DNA of 64,000 bases from NCBI GenBank assembly GCA_934754425.1, contig CAKVIN010000001.1:100950-164949 (forward strand). The letters run 5' to 3'. Within the stretch, counting starts at the first letter, position 1; each line of letters starts with the position of its first letter. This stretch comes from an uncultured Candidatus Melainabacteria bacterium. GTDB taxonomy: Bacteria; Cyanobacteriota; Vampirovibrionia; Gastranaerophilales; Gastranaerophilaceae. The position numbers and the translations under genes are program-made. Under the pieces are notes generated by a model. That model ran no database searches. It saw only the letters and a list, made by a program, of their open reading frames with translations, and was not told the origin of the DNA. This document shows positions 41,786 through 50,313 of this stretch, in pieces.

Positions 41786-44377
41786 TTATTTATCGAAAAC
41801 AATCTCATCATCCTTGACATCAATCTTGATATTATCGCCTTCAATGAATTTTTGAGCTAATAACAATTTTGATAAAGGATTTTCGACCATTTGTCTGATT
41901 ACTCTCTTCAATGGACGAGCACCATATATTGGATTAAATCCACGTCTTGCAAGGAATTCTTTTGCATCTTCCGTAATTTCGAAAGTAATATTTCTATCGG
42001 CAAGAAGTTTTCTCAAATGATCCATTTGAATATCAACAATTGCAGACAATTGTTGCATTGTTAAAGCCTTAAAGAAGATTGTTTCATCAACCCTGTTCAA
42101 GAATTCAGGTTTGAAGCGTTCTCTCATTACAGCCATAACTTTTTCTTTTGTTTCATCAAAATTACCACCTGCATTATTGATAGAATCATCCAAAATAATT
42201 TCGCTACCGATATTACTTGTCATAATAATAACAGTGTTTTTGAAATCAACAGTTCTGCCTTTAGAATCCGTTAAACGTCCATCATCAAAGATTTGTAACA
42301 TCAAATTGAATACATCTGGATGAGCTTTTTCGATTTCATCGAACAATACAACAGAATAAGGTTTACGTCTTACAGCTTCTGTCAATTGACCGCCTTCTTC
42401 ATAACCAACGTATCCCGGAGGAGCTCCGACAAGTCTTGCAACATTATGTTTTTCCATATATTCTGACATATCAATTCTGATAATTGCATCCTCGTCATTG
42501 AACAAGAATTCCGCTAAGGTTTTTGCAAGTTCAGTTTTACCAACACCGGTTGGACCTAAGAAAATAAATGTACCAATCGGACGTTTAGGGTCTTTCAAAC
42601 CTGAACGAGCACGTCTAATTGCATCCGCAACAGTTTCAACTGCTTCATCCTGACCGATTAAACGTTTGTGTAAAACATCTTCCATTCGCAATAATTTTTG
42701 CATTTCGCTTTCTACAAGTCTATTAACAGGAATTCCTGTCCATTTACTTACAATTTGTGCGATATCATCACCGTCAATTTCTTCTTTAAGAAGCTTGTTT
42801 TCACCTTTTTCTTTGCCTTGAATAGATTGAAGTTTTTTCTCTAATTCCATCAACTTACCATATTTAAGCTCTGCAGCTGTTTGCAAATCTGTATTACGTT
42901 CAGCTTCCGCAATTTTCGTTTTAACCTTATCTATCTCGTCTTTAATTCCGGCTTCACCTTGAATTGTACTCTTTTCTACTTCCCATTGAGCTTTCAATTT
43001 AGCAATTTTGCCTTCCAAATCATCAATTTCAGAAGTCAATTTGTCAATTTTAGCAATACATTCAGGAGAAGTTTCTTTTTTCAAAGCTTCACGTTCGATT
43101 TCTAATTGAATTTTTTGACGCAACATAACATCAATTTCTTCCGGCATAGAATCAATTTCTATACGAAGAGCAGACGCAGCTTCATCAATCAAATCAATTG
43201 CTTTATCAGGTAAAAATCTATCCGTAATATATCTGTCAGAAAGTTGAGCTGCTGCAATCAAAGCACTATCAAGAATTCTAACTCCATGATGAACTTCGTA
43301 TTTTTCTTTCAAACCTCTTAAGATTGAAATTGTATCTTCAACTGACGGTTCATCAACAAGAACCGGTTGAAAACGACGTTCCAAAGCAGGGTCTTTTTCA
43401 ATATACTTACGATATTCATTGATTGTAGTTGCACCAATTGTTCTTAATTCACCTCTTGCAAGCATTGGTTTCAATAAGTTTCCGGCATCCATAGAACCTT
43501 CTGTAGCACCGGCTCCGACTACAGTATGCAATTCATCAATGAACATAACGATTTCACCGTTTGATTCTTGAACTTCTTTTAATACAGCTTTTAATCGTTC
43601 TTCAAATTCACCTCTGAATTTTGCACCAGCTACTAACGCACCCAAATCCAAAGATATTAGTTTAACATCCTTCAAACTTTCCGGAACATCACCTCTAATA
43701 ATTCTTTGAGCCAAACCTTCTACTATTGCGGTTTTACCAACCCCAGGTTCACCAATAAGAACCGGATTGTTTTTTGTTCTTCTATTTAAGACTTGAATAA
43801 TTCTTCTGACTTCTTCGTCACGTCCGATTACTGGATCCAATTTACCCTTACGAGCACGTTCTGTTAAGTCAGTAGAATATTTTTCAAGAGCTTTCATATT
43901 TTCTTCTGCATTTTTATTATCCACTTTTTTATTACCTCTTATCTTTCTCATTGCATTCAAAATAGAATTTGTATCGACTCCATTTCGTTTCAACAAATCT
44001 TTTATGAATGAATTATCTAGTTTTGTCATCGCAATCAAAATACATTCAATTCCGATAAAATCATCCTTCAAAGTTTCAGCTTCTTGTGTCGCAATCTCTA
44101 ACAAAGTATTTGTTTCTCTTGATAAAAACACTTGTTGAGAACTGCACACACCGGATATTGTAGGGTATTCCTTAATCCTTGCCACAATTGCGTTGATAAA
44201 GTTTTGATTTAATAATTTTAATTCAGTTAAGTAATCCTTAGAGATTCCTTTATCTTCAATCATAGCCATCACAATATGCTCAGGCTGAACTTCCGAATTC
44301 TTGTAAAAATCTTTTTTTGCATTCGCTGCAAATATTATTTCTTGAGAATAGTTTGTAAATTTTTCAAAATCAATCAT
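41786..44377 (-). CDS. clpB: ATP-dependent chaperone ClpB
   Basis: 863 aa, full length. An N-terminal Clp_N double repeat (~1-145) is followed by AAA-1 with Walker A G-E-P-G-V-G-K-T (~208) and Walker B V-M-F-I-D-E-L-H. The coiled-coil middle domain (~410-530, rich in E, K and I) identifies ClpB rather than ClpA/C. AAA-2 has G-P-T-G-V-G-K-T-E (~609) and L-F-D-E-I-E-K-A-H. It disaggregates proteins with DnaK. No CIRCE element is visible upstream; the region before it (44378-44577) is AT-rich, with a TATGCATAAA repeat and the hup terminator. Confidence 0.97.
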   Translation of the reverse strand: MIDFEKFTNYSQEIIFAANAKKDFYKNSEVQPEHIVMAMIEDKGISKDYLTELKLLNQNFINAIVARIKEYPTISGVCSSQQVFLSRETNTLLEIATQEAETLKDDFIGIECILIAMTKLDNSFIKDLLKRNGVDTNSILNAMRKIRGNKKVDNKNAEENMKALEKYSTDLTERARKGKLDPVIGRDEEVRRIIQVLNRRTKNNPVLIGEPGVGKTAIVEGLAQRIIRGDVPESLKDVKLISLDLGALVAGAKFRGEFEERLKAVLKEVQESNGEIVMFIDELHTVVGAGATEGSMDAGNLLKPMLARGELRTIGATTINEYRKYIEKDPALERRFQPVLVDEPSVEDTISILRGLKEKYEVHHGVRILDSALIAAAQLSDRYITDRFLPDKAIDLIDEAASALRIEIDSMPEEIDVMLRQKIQLEIEREALKKETSPECIAKIDKLTSEIDDLEGKIAKLKAQWEVEKSTIQGEAGIKDEIDKVKTKIAEAERNTDLQTAAELKYGKLMELEKKLQSIQGKEKGENKLLKEEIDGDDIAQIVSKWTGIPVNRLVESEMQKLLRMEDVLHKRLIGQDEAVETVADAIRRARSGLKDPKRPIGTFIFLGPTGVGKTELAKTLAEFLFNDEDAIIRIDMSEYMEKHNVARLVGAPPGYVGYEEGGQLTEAVRRKPYSVVLFDEIEKAHPDVFNLMLQIFDDGRLTDSKGRTVDFKNTVIIMTSNIGSEIILDDSINNAGGNFDETKEKVMAVMRERFKPEFLNRVDETIFFKALTMQQLSAIVDIQMDHLRKLLADRNITFEITEDAKEFLARRGFNPIYGARPLKRVIRQMVENPLSKLLLAQKFIEGDNIKIDVKDDEIVFDK

Positions 44378-44523
44378 AATGTTTTAACTCCATATATTAT
44401 TATTTTAATATTTATTTTAAAAAAACAAAGATTTTTAATTATTAATTAATATTTTGCAATTTTTATTAATTATGCATAAATTCAGCTACTAATACGTGCG
44501 ATCTGACTTTATGCATAAAATTA

Positions 44524-44550
44524 GGCGGATATTCAATTAGAATATCCGCC
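44524..44550 (-). terminator. Terminator of hup
   Basis: GGCGGATATTC / GAATATCCGCC with loop AATTA. On the minus strand TAATTTTATG follows. It lies 27 bases past the hup stop. Confidence 0.75.
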
Positions 44551-44577
44551 TTTATTAATTTTTCTCAAAATTGTTAA

Positions 44578-44856
44578 TTACTTTCCGTTAACAACTTCTT
44601 TGAATTTTTTACCAGCTGAAAATACAGGAACTGTTTTAGCAGGGATTTTGATTTCTTTACCAGTTTGAGGGTTTCTACCATTTCTAGCAGCTCTCTTACG
44701 TGGTTCGAAAGTACCAAAACCAACTAAAGTAACTTTTTTACCTTTAGAAACTGTTTTTTGAACTGTTTCGATTAAAGCTGATAATACTTCGTTAGCTTCT
44801 TTTTGAGTAACTTTTGATTTTTTAGAAATTTCTTGTACTAATTCTTCTTTGTTCAT
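44578..44856 (-). CDS. hup: HU-family DNA-binding protein
   Basis: 92 aa with the HU/IHF fold. The N-terminal helices M-N-K-E-E-L-V-Q-E-I are followed by G-F-G-T-F-E-P-R-K-R-A-A-R-N-G-R-N-P-Q-T-G, the signature and DNA-contacting arm (~46-66), with the Pro at the arm tip, then P-V-F-S-A-G-K-K-F-K. It is a nucleoid-associated homodimer that bends DNA. AAAGGAG sits before the ATG and a near-consensus promoter at 44889-44916. It is expected to be abundant. The gene is monocistronic. Confidence 0.96.
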   Translation of the reverse strand: MNKEELVQEISKKSKVTQKEANEVLSALIETVQKTVSKGKKVTLVGFGTFEPRKRAARNGRNPQTGKEIKIPAKTVPVFSAGKKFKEVVNGK

Positions 44857-44888
44857 TATAAAACTCCTTTCTTATATTTACAAATTCT

Positions 44889-44916
44889 ATTATACCGACT
44901 ACATATGAGAATGCAA
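44889..44916 (-). promoter_or_regulatory. Strong promoter of hup
   Basis: On the minus strand TTGCAT, 16 bases, TATAAT, ending ~33 bases before the start codon. Confidence 0.8.
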
Positions 44917-44972
44917 GCACTTTTTTCTTTAAAATACTTATTAACCGTGGTTTTGGGGCACATAACATAAAA

Positions 44973-45003
44973 TGCACAAAAACGCAACAGAATTTTTTGT
45001 GCA
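44973..45003 (-). terminator. Terminator of the 45031 gene
   Basis: TGCACAAAAA / TTTTTGTGCA stem followed by TTTTATG on the minus strand. It separates this gene from hup. Confidence 0.65.
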
Positions 45004-45030
45004 TTATTATTTTCTATTTAATCTCAAATA

Positions 45031-45360
45031 TTATGCAGATAATGAGGTAGAAATACCTTCCATAATATTATAAAAATCTTCTTTAGGTAAAGTTGACATT
45101 GTTTTCATTGCATAAGAAAGCAAACTCACTTTGTCGTACCATCTTCTTGAATTTGATATTTTATACAAGCCTAAAACTCTGTCTATGCCTATGCTTACAT
45201 CAGATTCATCATCTTCATCTTCGTCGTGCATTTCTTTAATTTGTTTAACAACATTGGTCAAATCACGAGAAATAGCTCTACGTCTATTTTCATCCATATC
45301 TTTTAATATCGCAAGTGCACGTTCTGTGTGCTCATTAGAATCATACCAACGTCTGTTCAT
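45031..45360 (-). CDS. Unknown protein, 109 aa
   Basis: I do not recognise a family. It is all-helical and soluble by composition. The motif R-R-W-Y-D occurs twice (residues ~3-7 and ~72-76), the second preceded by a D/E-rich stretch, suggesting two related halves. There is no signal or membrane segment. It is probably a lineage-conserved protein, as it sits with coaD and hup in a housekeeping region and has its own terminator. The ribosome binding site AGAAGGTAG lies close to the ATG. Confidence 0.6.
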   Translation of the reverse strand: MNRRWYDSNEHTERALAILKDMDENRRRAISRDLTNVVKQIKEMHDEDEDDESDVSIGIDRVLGLYKISNSRRWYDKVSLLSYAMKTMSTLPKEDFYNIMEGISTSLSA

Positions 45361-45448
45361 CTACCTTCTCCCAATACACATCTAGATTATATGATATTAA
45401 ACCATACATGCCATCATACATATAGATGATGTAAAAAAATCCAAAACC

Positions 45449-45922
45449 TTATTGATTGTTTATCAAATAATTACAAACAGCCTCCGGCACAAATCCGCTA
45501 ATATCACCCTTATTAATCAAAATTTCTCTTACGCAGGATGAAGATATAAAGTTAAATTCCGGCTTTGTAATTAAAAAAACGGTTTTTATATCGTTATATA
45601 ATGCACTGTTTGTTTGTGACAATTGCATTTCATACTCAAAATCAAAAGAAGTTCTTAAACCTCTTAGCAAAACAGAAGCATTGCGTTTTTTTGCATATTC
45701 TACCGTAAGCCCCTGAAAAGAATCAACTTCTACATTCGGAATATCTTTAACACTTTCTTCAATTAATTTTGTTCTAACATCAATCGGCAAAAAACCTTTT
45801 TTATTAACATTATAAGAAACGGCTATAATAACTTTATCAAATATTTCAGCACCGCTTTTTAATATATCTATATGTCCGTTTGTAATCGGGTCAAAACTTC
45901 CCGGATAAATTGCTATTGTCAT
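45449..45922 (-). CDS. coaD: Phosphopantetheine adenylyltransferase
   Basis: 157 aa. It makes dephospho-CoA from 4'-phosphopantetheine and ATP. The nucleotidyltransferase fold starts with Y-P-G-S-F-D-P-I-T-N-G-H (T/HxGH motif at ~15-18). L-L-R-G-L-R (~88-93) and I-S-S-S-C-V-R-E-I (the I-S-S-T/S-x-x-R motif, ~126-134) complete the active site. Length and motifs are standard. It is divergent from rseP with a short shared gap. Confidence 0.96.
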   Translation of the reverse strand: MTIAIYPGSFDPITNGHIDILKSGAEIFDKVIIAVSYNVNKKGFLPIDVRTKLIEESVKDIPNVEVDSFQGLTVEYAKKRNASVLLRGLRTSFDFEYEMQLSQTNSALYNDIKTVFLITKPEFNFISSSCVREILINKGDISGFVPEAVCNYLINNQ

Positions 45923-46009
45923 AATTTCACCTATTTTTTTTGATTATATCATGAGGAATTTATTTGTGCTAAAATATACAAGTATTGTTTAGATAACAAG
46001 GGAGATTAT

Positions 46010-47374
46010 ATGTCAATTATCATAATGATTTTACTTTTAAGTTTATTAATTCTTGTACACGAAGCCGGTCACTTTTTGGCTGCAAGAGCTTTTGGTATAA
46101 AAGTTGATAAATTTGGTTTCGGACTTCCGATTGGGCCAACTTTATTCAAAAAACAAGTTGGAGATGTAGAAGTTTTGGTTCATGCATTTTTATTAGGCGG
46201 ATATGTTTCATTCCCTGATGATGACAAAGAATGTGGACTCCCAAAGGATTCGCCAGAAAGATTTTTGAACAAACCTGCATGGCAAAGGGCAATTGTTGTT
46301 TCAGCCGGTGTAATTGCAAACGTAATTTGTGCAATCGCACTTGTAATTTTAGTTGCAATAGTTTCTCATAAGATTCCTTCCGGAAATTATGAAATTTATG
46401 CAGGAGAAATCGTTGCCCCTAAGGGTGCAAGCATTTTAACTTCCGGTTTAGAAAAAGGAGATAGAATTCTTAAAGCTAACGGATGTGAAATTAACAACGC
46501 TTATTCATTTATAACAATTGTAAAAAATAGTGCTAAAAACAACGGAGTTATTTCAATTCCAACTATAGATGAAAATTTTGAAAAACTAAAAGATTTAAAC
46601 CCTGGACTATCTAAAGATGAAATTATTCCTGAAGGTATTGCAATAAGATTACCTCAAGAACTTGCAAAAGATGTAATCACAATGGATAAATATGCGCTTA
46701 AAGGTGCAAAATATTTCAAGCGTGAAAATAGTATTACACTGGATGAAAACATAAAGTCACTTGAAAAAACTTTGAGCGAAAAAACCGTATACACTTCTGA
46801 TGGCAAATACACAATGTATGATGTTGCGAAAGCCTTGTCAAACGGTGTTCATCCAATTAACCTAACTGTTGTAAGAAATGGAAAAACATTTGATTTGAAT
46901 CCGATTTATCCTGATGAAAAGGGAATTATAGGAATCGGACTAAGTGCAAAAGAAACAATGATTGACACAAAAACTCCAACGGCAGTTGTTAAAGAAAGTT
47001 GCAACTATCTATGGGATAACACATATACGATGATGTACTCTCTCGGTCAATTATTTACAGGCAACATTCCACTAAAAGACATGCACGGTGTTGTTGCTAT
47101 TACCAAAATTGGTGGTGATATGATTGACAGAAGCGGAAAAGCTTCCGGAGTATTATTAGCAGCATTAATCTCAATGAACCTCGCTATTTTGAATATTTTA
47201 CCAATTCCTGCGCTTGATGGCGGACATTTGATGTTTTTAATTATAGAAAAAATTATTGGAAAACCTCTAAACGAAAAAGTTATTGAAACAATTTCTACGG
47301 TCTTTTTCTCATTATTAATAATATTAATGATATTTGTAGTATTTAATGATATTACGCTATTAATTAGAAAATAA
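46010..47374 (+). CDS. rseP: Site-2 zinc metalloprotease RseP/M50 family
   Basis: 454 aa with four membrane segments. The first holds H-E-A-G-H (~17-21) and the last part holds N-I-L-P-I-P-A-L-D-G-G-H, the third zinc ligand, near 395. A PDZ domain lies between (~125-240) and is longer than usual, with an insert (~180-250) lacking similarity to me. Enzymes of this family cut membrane-embedded anti-sigma factors or signal peptides. GGGAG precedes the ATG. A -10 box (TGC-TAAAAT) lies at ~45969. glgA follows after 22 bases. Confidence 0.92.
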   Translation: MSIIIMILLLSLLILVHEAGHFLAARAFGIKVDKFGFGLPIGPTLFKKQVGDVEVLVHAFLLGGYVSFPDDDKECGLPKDSPERFLNKPAWQRAIVVSAGVIANVICAIALVILVAIVSHKIPSGNYEIYAGEIVAPKGASILTSGLEKGDRILKANGCEINNAYSFITIVKNSAKNNGVISIPTIDENFEKLKDLNPGLSKDEIIPEGIAIRLPQELAKDVITMDKYALKGAKYFKRENSITLDENIKSLEKTLSEKTVYTSDGKYTMYDVAKALSNGVHPINLTVVRNGKTFDLNPIYPDEKGIIGIGLSAKETMIDTKTPTAVVKESCNYLWDNTYTMMYSLGQLFTGNIPLKDMHGVVAITKIGGDMIDRSGKASGVLLAALISMNLAILNILPIPALDGGHLMFLIIEKIIGKPLNEKVIETISTVFFSLLIILMIFVVFNDITLLIRK

Positions 47375-47396
47375 AATAAGAAGCGAGGTACAATTT

Positions 47397-48836
47397 ATGA
47401 AAATATTATTTGCAGCTGCAGAAGTTTCACCATTTTCTAAAGCCGGAGGACTTTCAGATGTTGTCGGAAGTTTACCTAAAGCATTGGAAAAAGATGCTGA
47501 AATTGCTATTTTTACTCCGCTACACGGATGTATTGATAGAGAAAAATGGGGAATAAAAGAACTGGAAAATTCTGAAATGTGGATAACTTTTGGTTCTTCT
47601 CCTCAAAAATTTAAGCTTCATATGACAAAACTTCCGGATACAAATATAAATGTATTTTTTGTCCAAAGTGATTGGTATTTTTCTTGTTTTCAAGAAGTTT
47701 ACCCTCGTTGGCTTGACCCTAGATATGAACACGAAAGATATATCGCATTCTCGCTTGCAACCTTAGAATATGCAAAACAATTAAACTTTAGAGCTGATAT
47801 TATTCATTCTAATGATTGGCATACTGCAATGATTCCTTTGTATATAAAAGCAAATTACAAATTTGATGAATTTTGGTCAAAAACTAAAAATGTTTTTGAA
47901 ATTCATAATTTAGCCTACCAAGGTGTTTGGTTTGAAGATATCCTTGATTTTGCGAATATGAGAAAAGATATAGTATTCAACGAATGGGGTTGCGAACATT
48001 ATGGACGTGTAAATTGGATGAAAGGAGCAATTAATTATTCAGACAAAGTTGTTGCAGTTTCTCCTAATTATGCCAAAGAAATACTTACGCAAGAATACGG
48101 TGAAGGTATGGACTACACTCTTAGAGGACATACTGATAAACTTCTTGGAATTGTTAATGGTATAGATTACAGTGTCTTTAATCCAAAAACGGATAAAACT
48201 TTGGTTAAAAATTATGATAAGAATTCTTTAGAAAACAAAGAAGAATGCAAAAAGAAAATATTAGAAACATTTGGATTAAAATATAATCCGAATAGACCTT
48301 TGATTGCTTTAATTTCCAGACTTGTAGACCAAAAAGGTTTGGATTTAATAAGACAAGTAGAAAATGATTTAAAGAATTTGGAAGCTGATTTTATCTTTTT
48401 AGGCTCAGGTGATAAATCTTATGAAAATCTATTCATTTGGCTATCTAATAACACACCAAATATCAGAACATATGTAGGTTACAGAGGAGATTTAGCTAAC
48501 CAAATTTATGCCGGAAGCGACTTTTTCTTGATGCCATCTAAATTTGAACCTTGCGGTTTATCACAACTGATTGCAATGCGCTTTGGATCTCTTCCAATTG
48601 TTAGAGCCACGGGCGGTCTGGAAGATACAGTAACAGGTTATCCGCTTGATAATTCAAACGGTTTCAAGTTCTGGGGCTATGATGGTCAGGCAATGAAAGA
48701 TGCAATTTTAACCGCTATGTATGTATATAAAGACAAATACACATTCAATGCAATGCGAAATTCTGCAATGTCGGCAGATTTTAGTTGGAAAGAAAGTGCT
48801 AAAAAATATTTAGATATGTACAAATCTTTGGTCTAA
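47397..48836 (+). CDS. glgA: Glycogen synthase (ADP-glucose)
   Basis: 479 aa GT5 family enzyme. The N-terminal K-A-G-G-L-S-D-V-V-G (~17-26) is the ADP-glucose-binding motif. H-N-L-A-Y-Q-G (~165) and S-K-F-E-P-C-G-L-S-Q (~380) contain the catalytic Glu, and A-T-G-G-L-E-D-T-V follows. It elongates alpha-1,4-glucan chains, the storage polymer also of cyanobacteria. It is downstream of rseP with a 22-base gap and a GCGAGG ribosome binding site. No glgB, glgC or glgP is in the window. Confidence 0.95.
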   Translation: MKILFAAAEVSPFSKAGGLSDVVGSLPKALEKDAEIAIFTPLHGCIDREKWGIKELENSEMWITFGSSPQKFKLHMTKLPDTNINVFFVQSDWYFSCFQEVYPRWLDPRYEHERYIAFSLATLEYAKQLNFRADIIHSNDWHTAMIPLYIKANYKFDEFWSKTKNVFEIHNLAYQGVWFEDILDFANMRKDIVFNEWGCEHYGRVNWMKGAINYSDKVVAVSPNYAKEILTQEYGEGMDYTLRGHTDKLLGIVNGIDYSVFNPKTDKTLVKNYDKNSLENKEECKKKILETFGLKYNPNRPLIALISRLVDQKGLDLIRQVENDLKNLEADFIFLGSGDKSYENLFIWLSNNTPNIRTYVGYRGDLANQIYAGSDFFLMPSKFEPCGLSQLIAMRFGSLPIVRATGGLEDTVTGYPLDNSNGFKFWGYDGQAMKDAILTAMYVYKDKYTFNAMRNSAMSADFSWKESAKKYLDMYKSLV

Positions 48837-48838
48837 TA

Positions 48839-48866
48839 TTGAAAAACAGAAAAAATATAGTATAAT
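48839..48866 (+). promoter_or_regulatory. Promoter of antisense RNA 1
   Basis: TTGAAA (48839-48844), 16 bases, TATAAT (48861-48866). The same promoter is found at 49170-49197 for copy 2. Confidence 0.7.
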
Positions 48867-48872
48867 AAAAAC

Positions 48873-48956
48873 ATAGAGTGATAGTTTTGGTCAAACTATC
48901 GACAGCTCTTACGAGTTCTAAATGGTTCTAGTCATCGATGATTAGAGCCATTTTTT
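48873..48956 (+). ncRNA. Putative antisense antitoxin RNA 1
   Basis: Expected to start ~48873 and end at a terminator hairpin (48920-48953, AAATGGTTCTA / TAGAGCCATTT) followed by T residues. A 5' hairpin GATAGTTT / AAACTATC sits inside an outer AGAG/CTCT stem. The RNA is complementary to the last ~25 bases of the small peptide gene on the other strand and to the region after it. In copy 2 the stems keep pairing while bases change, so the structure seems conserved. Confidence 0.6.
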
Positions 48957-49009
48957 ATTATGTATAAAATCAAAAAGATTAAAAATAAAGTCAGATTGAA
49001 GTTATCCAT
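48932..49009 (-). CDS. Small hydrophobic peptide 1 (type I toxin-like), 25 aa
   Basis: Reads MDNFN-L-T-L-F-L-I-F-L-I-L-Y-I-I-K-N-G-S-N-H-R: one short membrane helix of leucine, isoleucine and phenylalanine with a charged start and a polar, basic tail. The ATG at 49009 has AAAGGAG seven bases before it. The stop lies inside the terminator hairpin of the antisense RNA. A promoter is at 49127-49155, giving a ~110-base leader. Size, composition and the convergent overlapping RNA match type I toxins such as Fst or TxpA, but the sequence is not one I know. A second copy lies 329 bases on. Confidence 0.6.
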   Translation of the reverse strand: MDNFNLTLFLIFLILYIIKNGSNHR

Positions 49010-49126
49010 ACTGATCTCCTTTCTAGTCGGTTACTAACCCGAGTTCTAATATAAATATGCTGGTTAGGTAACTTTTTGAAAGAAGAGCCGTCTTTTACTC
49101 TATGTTACACATTGATGTGTATCGTT

Positions 49127-49155
49127 ATTATATAAAAATTTTTGATAAATAACAA
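49127..49155 (-). promoter_or_regulatory. Promoter of small peptide 1 mRNA
   Basis: On the minus strand TTGTTA (49150-49155), 17 bases, TATAAT (49127-49132). The conserved leader with CATAGAGTAAAAGACGGCTC follows in both copies. Confidence 0.6.
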
Positions 49156-49202
49156 TAACATCAAATATATTGAAAAACAGAAAAAATATAGTATAATAAA
49201 AA

Positions 49203-49286
49203 CATAGAGTGGTAGTTGTCCAAGCTACCGACAACTCTTATCGAAAGCTAAGCGGTTCTAATTTTGATAATTAGAGCCGTTTTTTA
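49203..49286 (+). ncRNA. Putative antisense antitoxin RNA 2
   Basis: Promoter TTGAAA-16-TATAAT (49170-49197). The RNA starts ~49203, with inner hairpin GGTAG / CTACC (copy 1: GATAG / CTATC) and terminator GCGGTTCTAATT / AATTAGAGCCGT (49252-49281) followed by T residues. It overlaps the 3' end of small peptide gene 2. Paired changes between the copies support the fold. Confidence 0.6.
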
Positions 49287-49338
49287 TTATGAAAATTATC
49301 AAAAAGATTAAAAATAAACTTAAATTGAATTTATCCAT
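49258..49338 (-). CDS. Small hydrophobic peptide 2 (type I toxin-like), 26 aa
   Basis: Paralog of the 25-aa peptide: MDKFN-L-S-L-F-L-I-F-L-I-I-F-I-I-K-N-G-S-N-Y-Q-N. The hydrophobic stretch is conserved, and changes are conservative (T to S, L-Y to I-F), which indicates selection on the peptide. AAGGAGG precedes the ATG at 49338, one of the strongest Shine-Dalgarno sequences in the window. A TATAAT at 49451-49456 (minus) is the likely -10 box. The stop is inside the antisense terminator. Confidence 0.6.
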   Translation of the reverse strand: MDKFNLSLFLIFLIIFIIKNGSNYQN

Positions 49339-49485
49339 AATAGCCTCCTTTCTTCGGAACTAACGACCGAAAGCTAAATCTATTGTATCGTCGTTCTTCG
49401 AAAAAAAGAGCCGTCTTTTACTCTATGTTACACATTAAATGCGCAATATGATTATATAATAAATTCCGGAAACACAAAATATCCA

Positions 49486-49513
49486 TTTACAACCAACTTT
49501 TTAGTTTTATAAT
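49486..49513 (+). promoter_or_regulatory. Promoter of adk
   Basis: TTTACA, 16 bases, TATAAT. It lies divergent to the promoter of small peptide 2, and AAGGAG follows before the adk ATG. Confidence 0.65.
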
Positions 49514-49537
49514 GAACTTAAGAGAAGGAGTGTATAA

Positions 49538-50197
49538 ATGAAAAAGAATTTAATTTTTTTAGGACCACCTGCTTGCGGTAAAGGTACTCAAACTAATAGA
49601 TTAGCAGAATACTTAGGTTTTCCGCACGTCGATACAGGTTCTTTATTAAGAGCAGAAATTGCAAACAATTCTGAAGAAGGTAAAATTGCAAAAACATTTA
49701 TCGACAAAGGACAACTTGTACCTGCTGACTTGGTCGGTACTATTATTGCTAAGAAATTAGCCGGTGAAGATTGCAAAAACGGTTATGTTCTTGACGGTTA
49801 TCCAAGAAGCTTGGAACAAGCAGAATTACTAGAAAAAATTAATGCTGATGTTGATGCAGGAAAAGAAACATCTTTCAAAGCTATTTATTTTGATATCGAC
49901 ACTCAAATTCTTATTGAAAGAATTATTTATCGTCAATCTTGTCCAAAATGCGGTGAAATTTTTAACAAAAAATTTAAACCGGCAAAAGTTGATGGCAAAT
50001 GTGATAAATGCGGTGCTGATTTAAAAACAAGAGCTGATGATAATGAAGAAACCGCTAAAGCTCGTTTTGATACTTATTTTAGAGAAACAGCTCCGCTTGT
50101 AAAATTCTATGAAGACAAAGGTGTTCTTTATAAAATTGATGCAAATGGTTCTATTGACGAAGTTTGGGAAAGACTTCTTAAAGTAATCGAAGCGTAA
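49538..50197 (+). CDS. adk: Adenylate kinase (zinc-LID type)
   Basis: 219 aa. The P-loop G-P-P-A-C-G-K-G-T (~9-16) has Cys in place of Gly in the usual GxPGxGKGT. The NMP-binding D-T-G-S-L-L-R and D-G-Y-P-R motifs follow. The LID domain carries a four-cysteine zinc site (C-P-K-C near 130 and C-D-K-C near 150), the long form of adenylate kinase. It interconverts ATP + AMP and 2 ADP. It is separated from ribosomal genes, with which it often clusters. A strong terminator follows. Confidence 0.94.
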   Translation: MKKNLIFLGPPACGKGTQTNRLAEYLGFPHVDTGSLLRAEIANNSEEGKIAKTFIDKGQLVPADLVGTIIAKKLAGEDCKNGYVLDGYPRSLEQAELLEKINADVDAGKETSFKAIYFDIDTQILIERIIYRQSCPKCGEIFNKKFKPAKVDGKCDKCGADLKTRADDNEETAKARFDTYFRETAPLVKFYEDKGVLYKIDANGSIDEVWERLLKVIEA

Positions 50198-50217
50198 GTT
50201 AAATAATTAAAAAACGT

Positions 50218-50252
50218 AGGGTGGGGAAAACGAAAGTGTCCCCACCTTTTTA
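50218..50252 (+). terminator. Terminator of adk
   Basis: AGGGTGGGGA / TCCCCACCTT hairpin followed by TTTT. Confidence 0.88.
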
Positions 50253-50313
50253 TTGTTAATAAAAATAGCTAATTTACATCAAAATTTTCAAACTTAAAAT
50301 TCTATCCCAGATT

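Noticed and set aside
44822..45004. Minus-strand frame of 60 codons over the hup promoter
   Set aside because: It overlaps the consensus promoter and start of hup and has no ribosome binding site or family signal.
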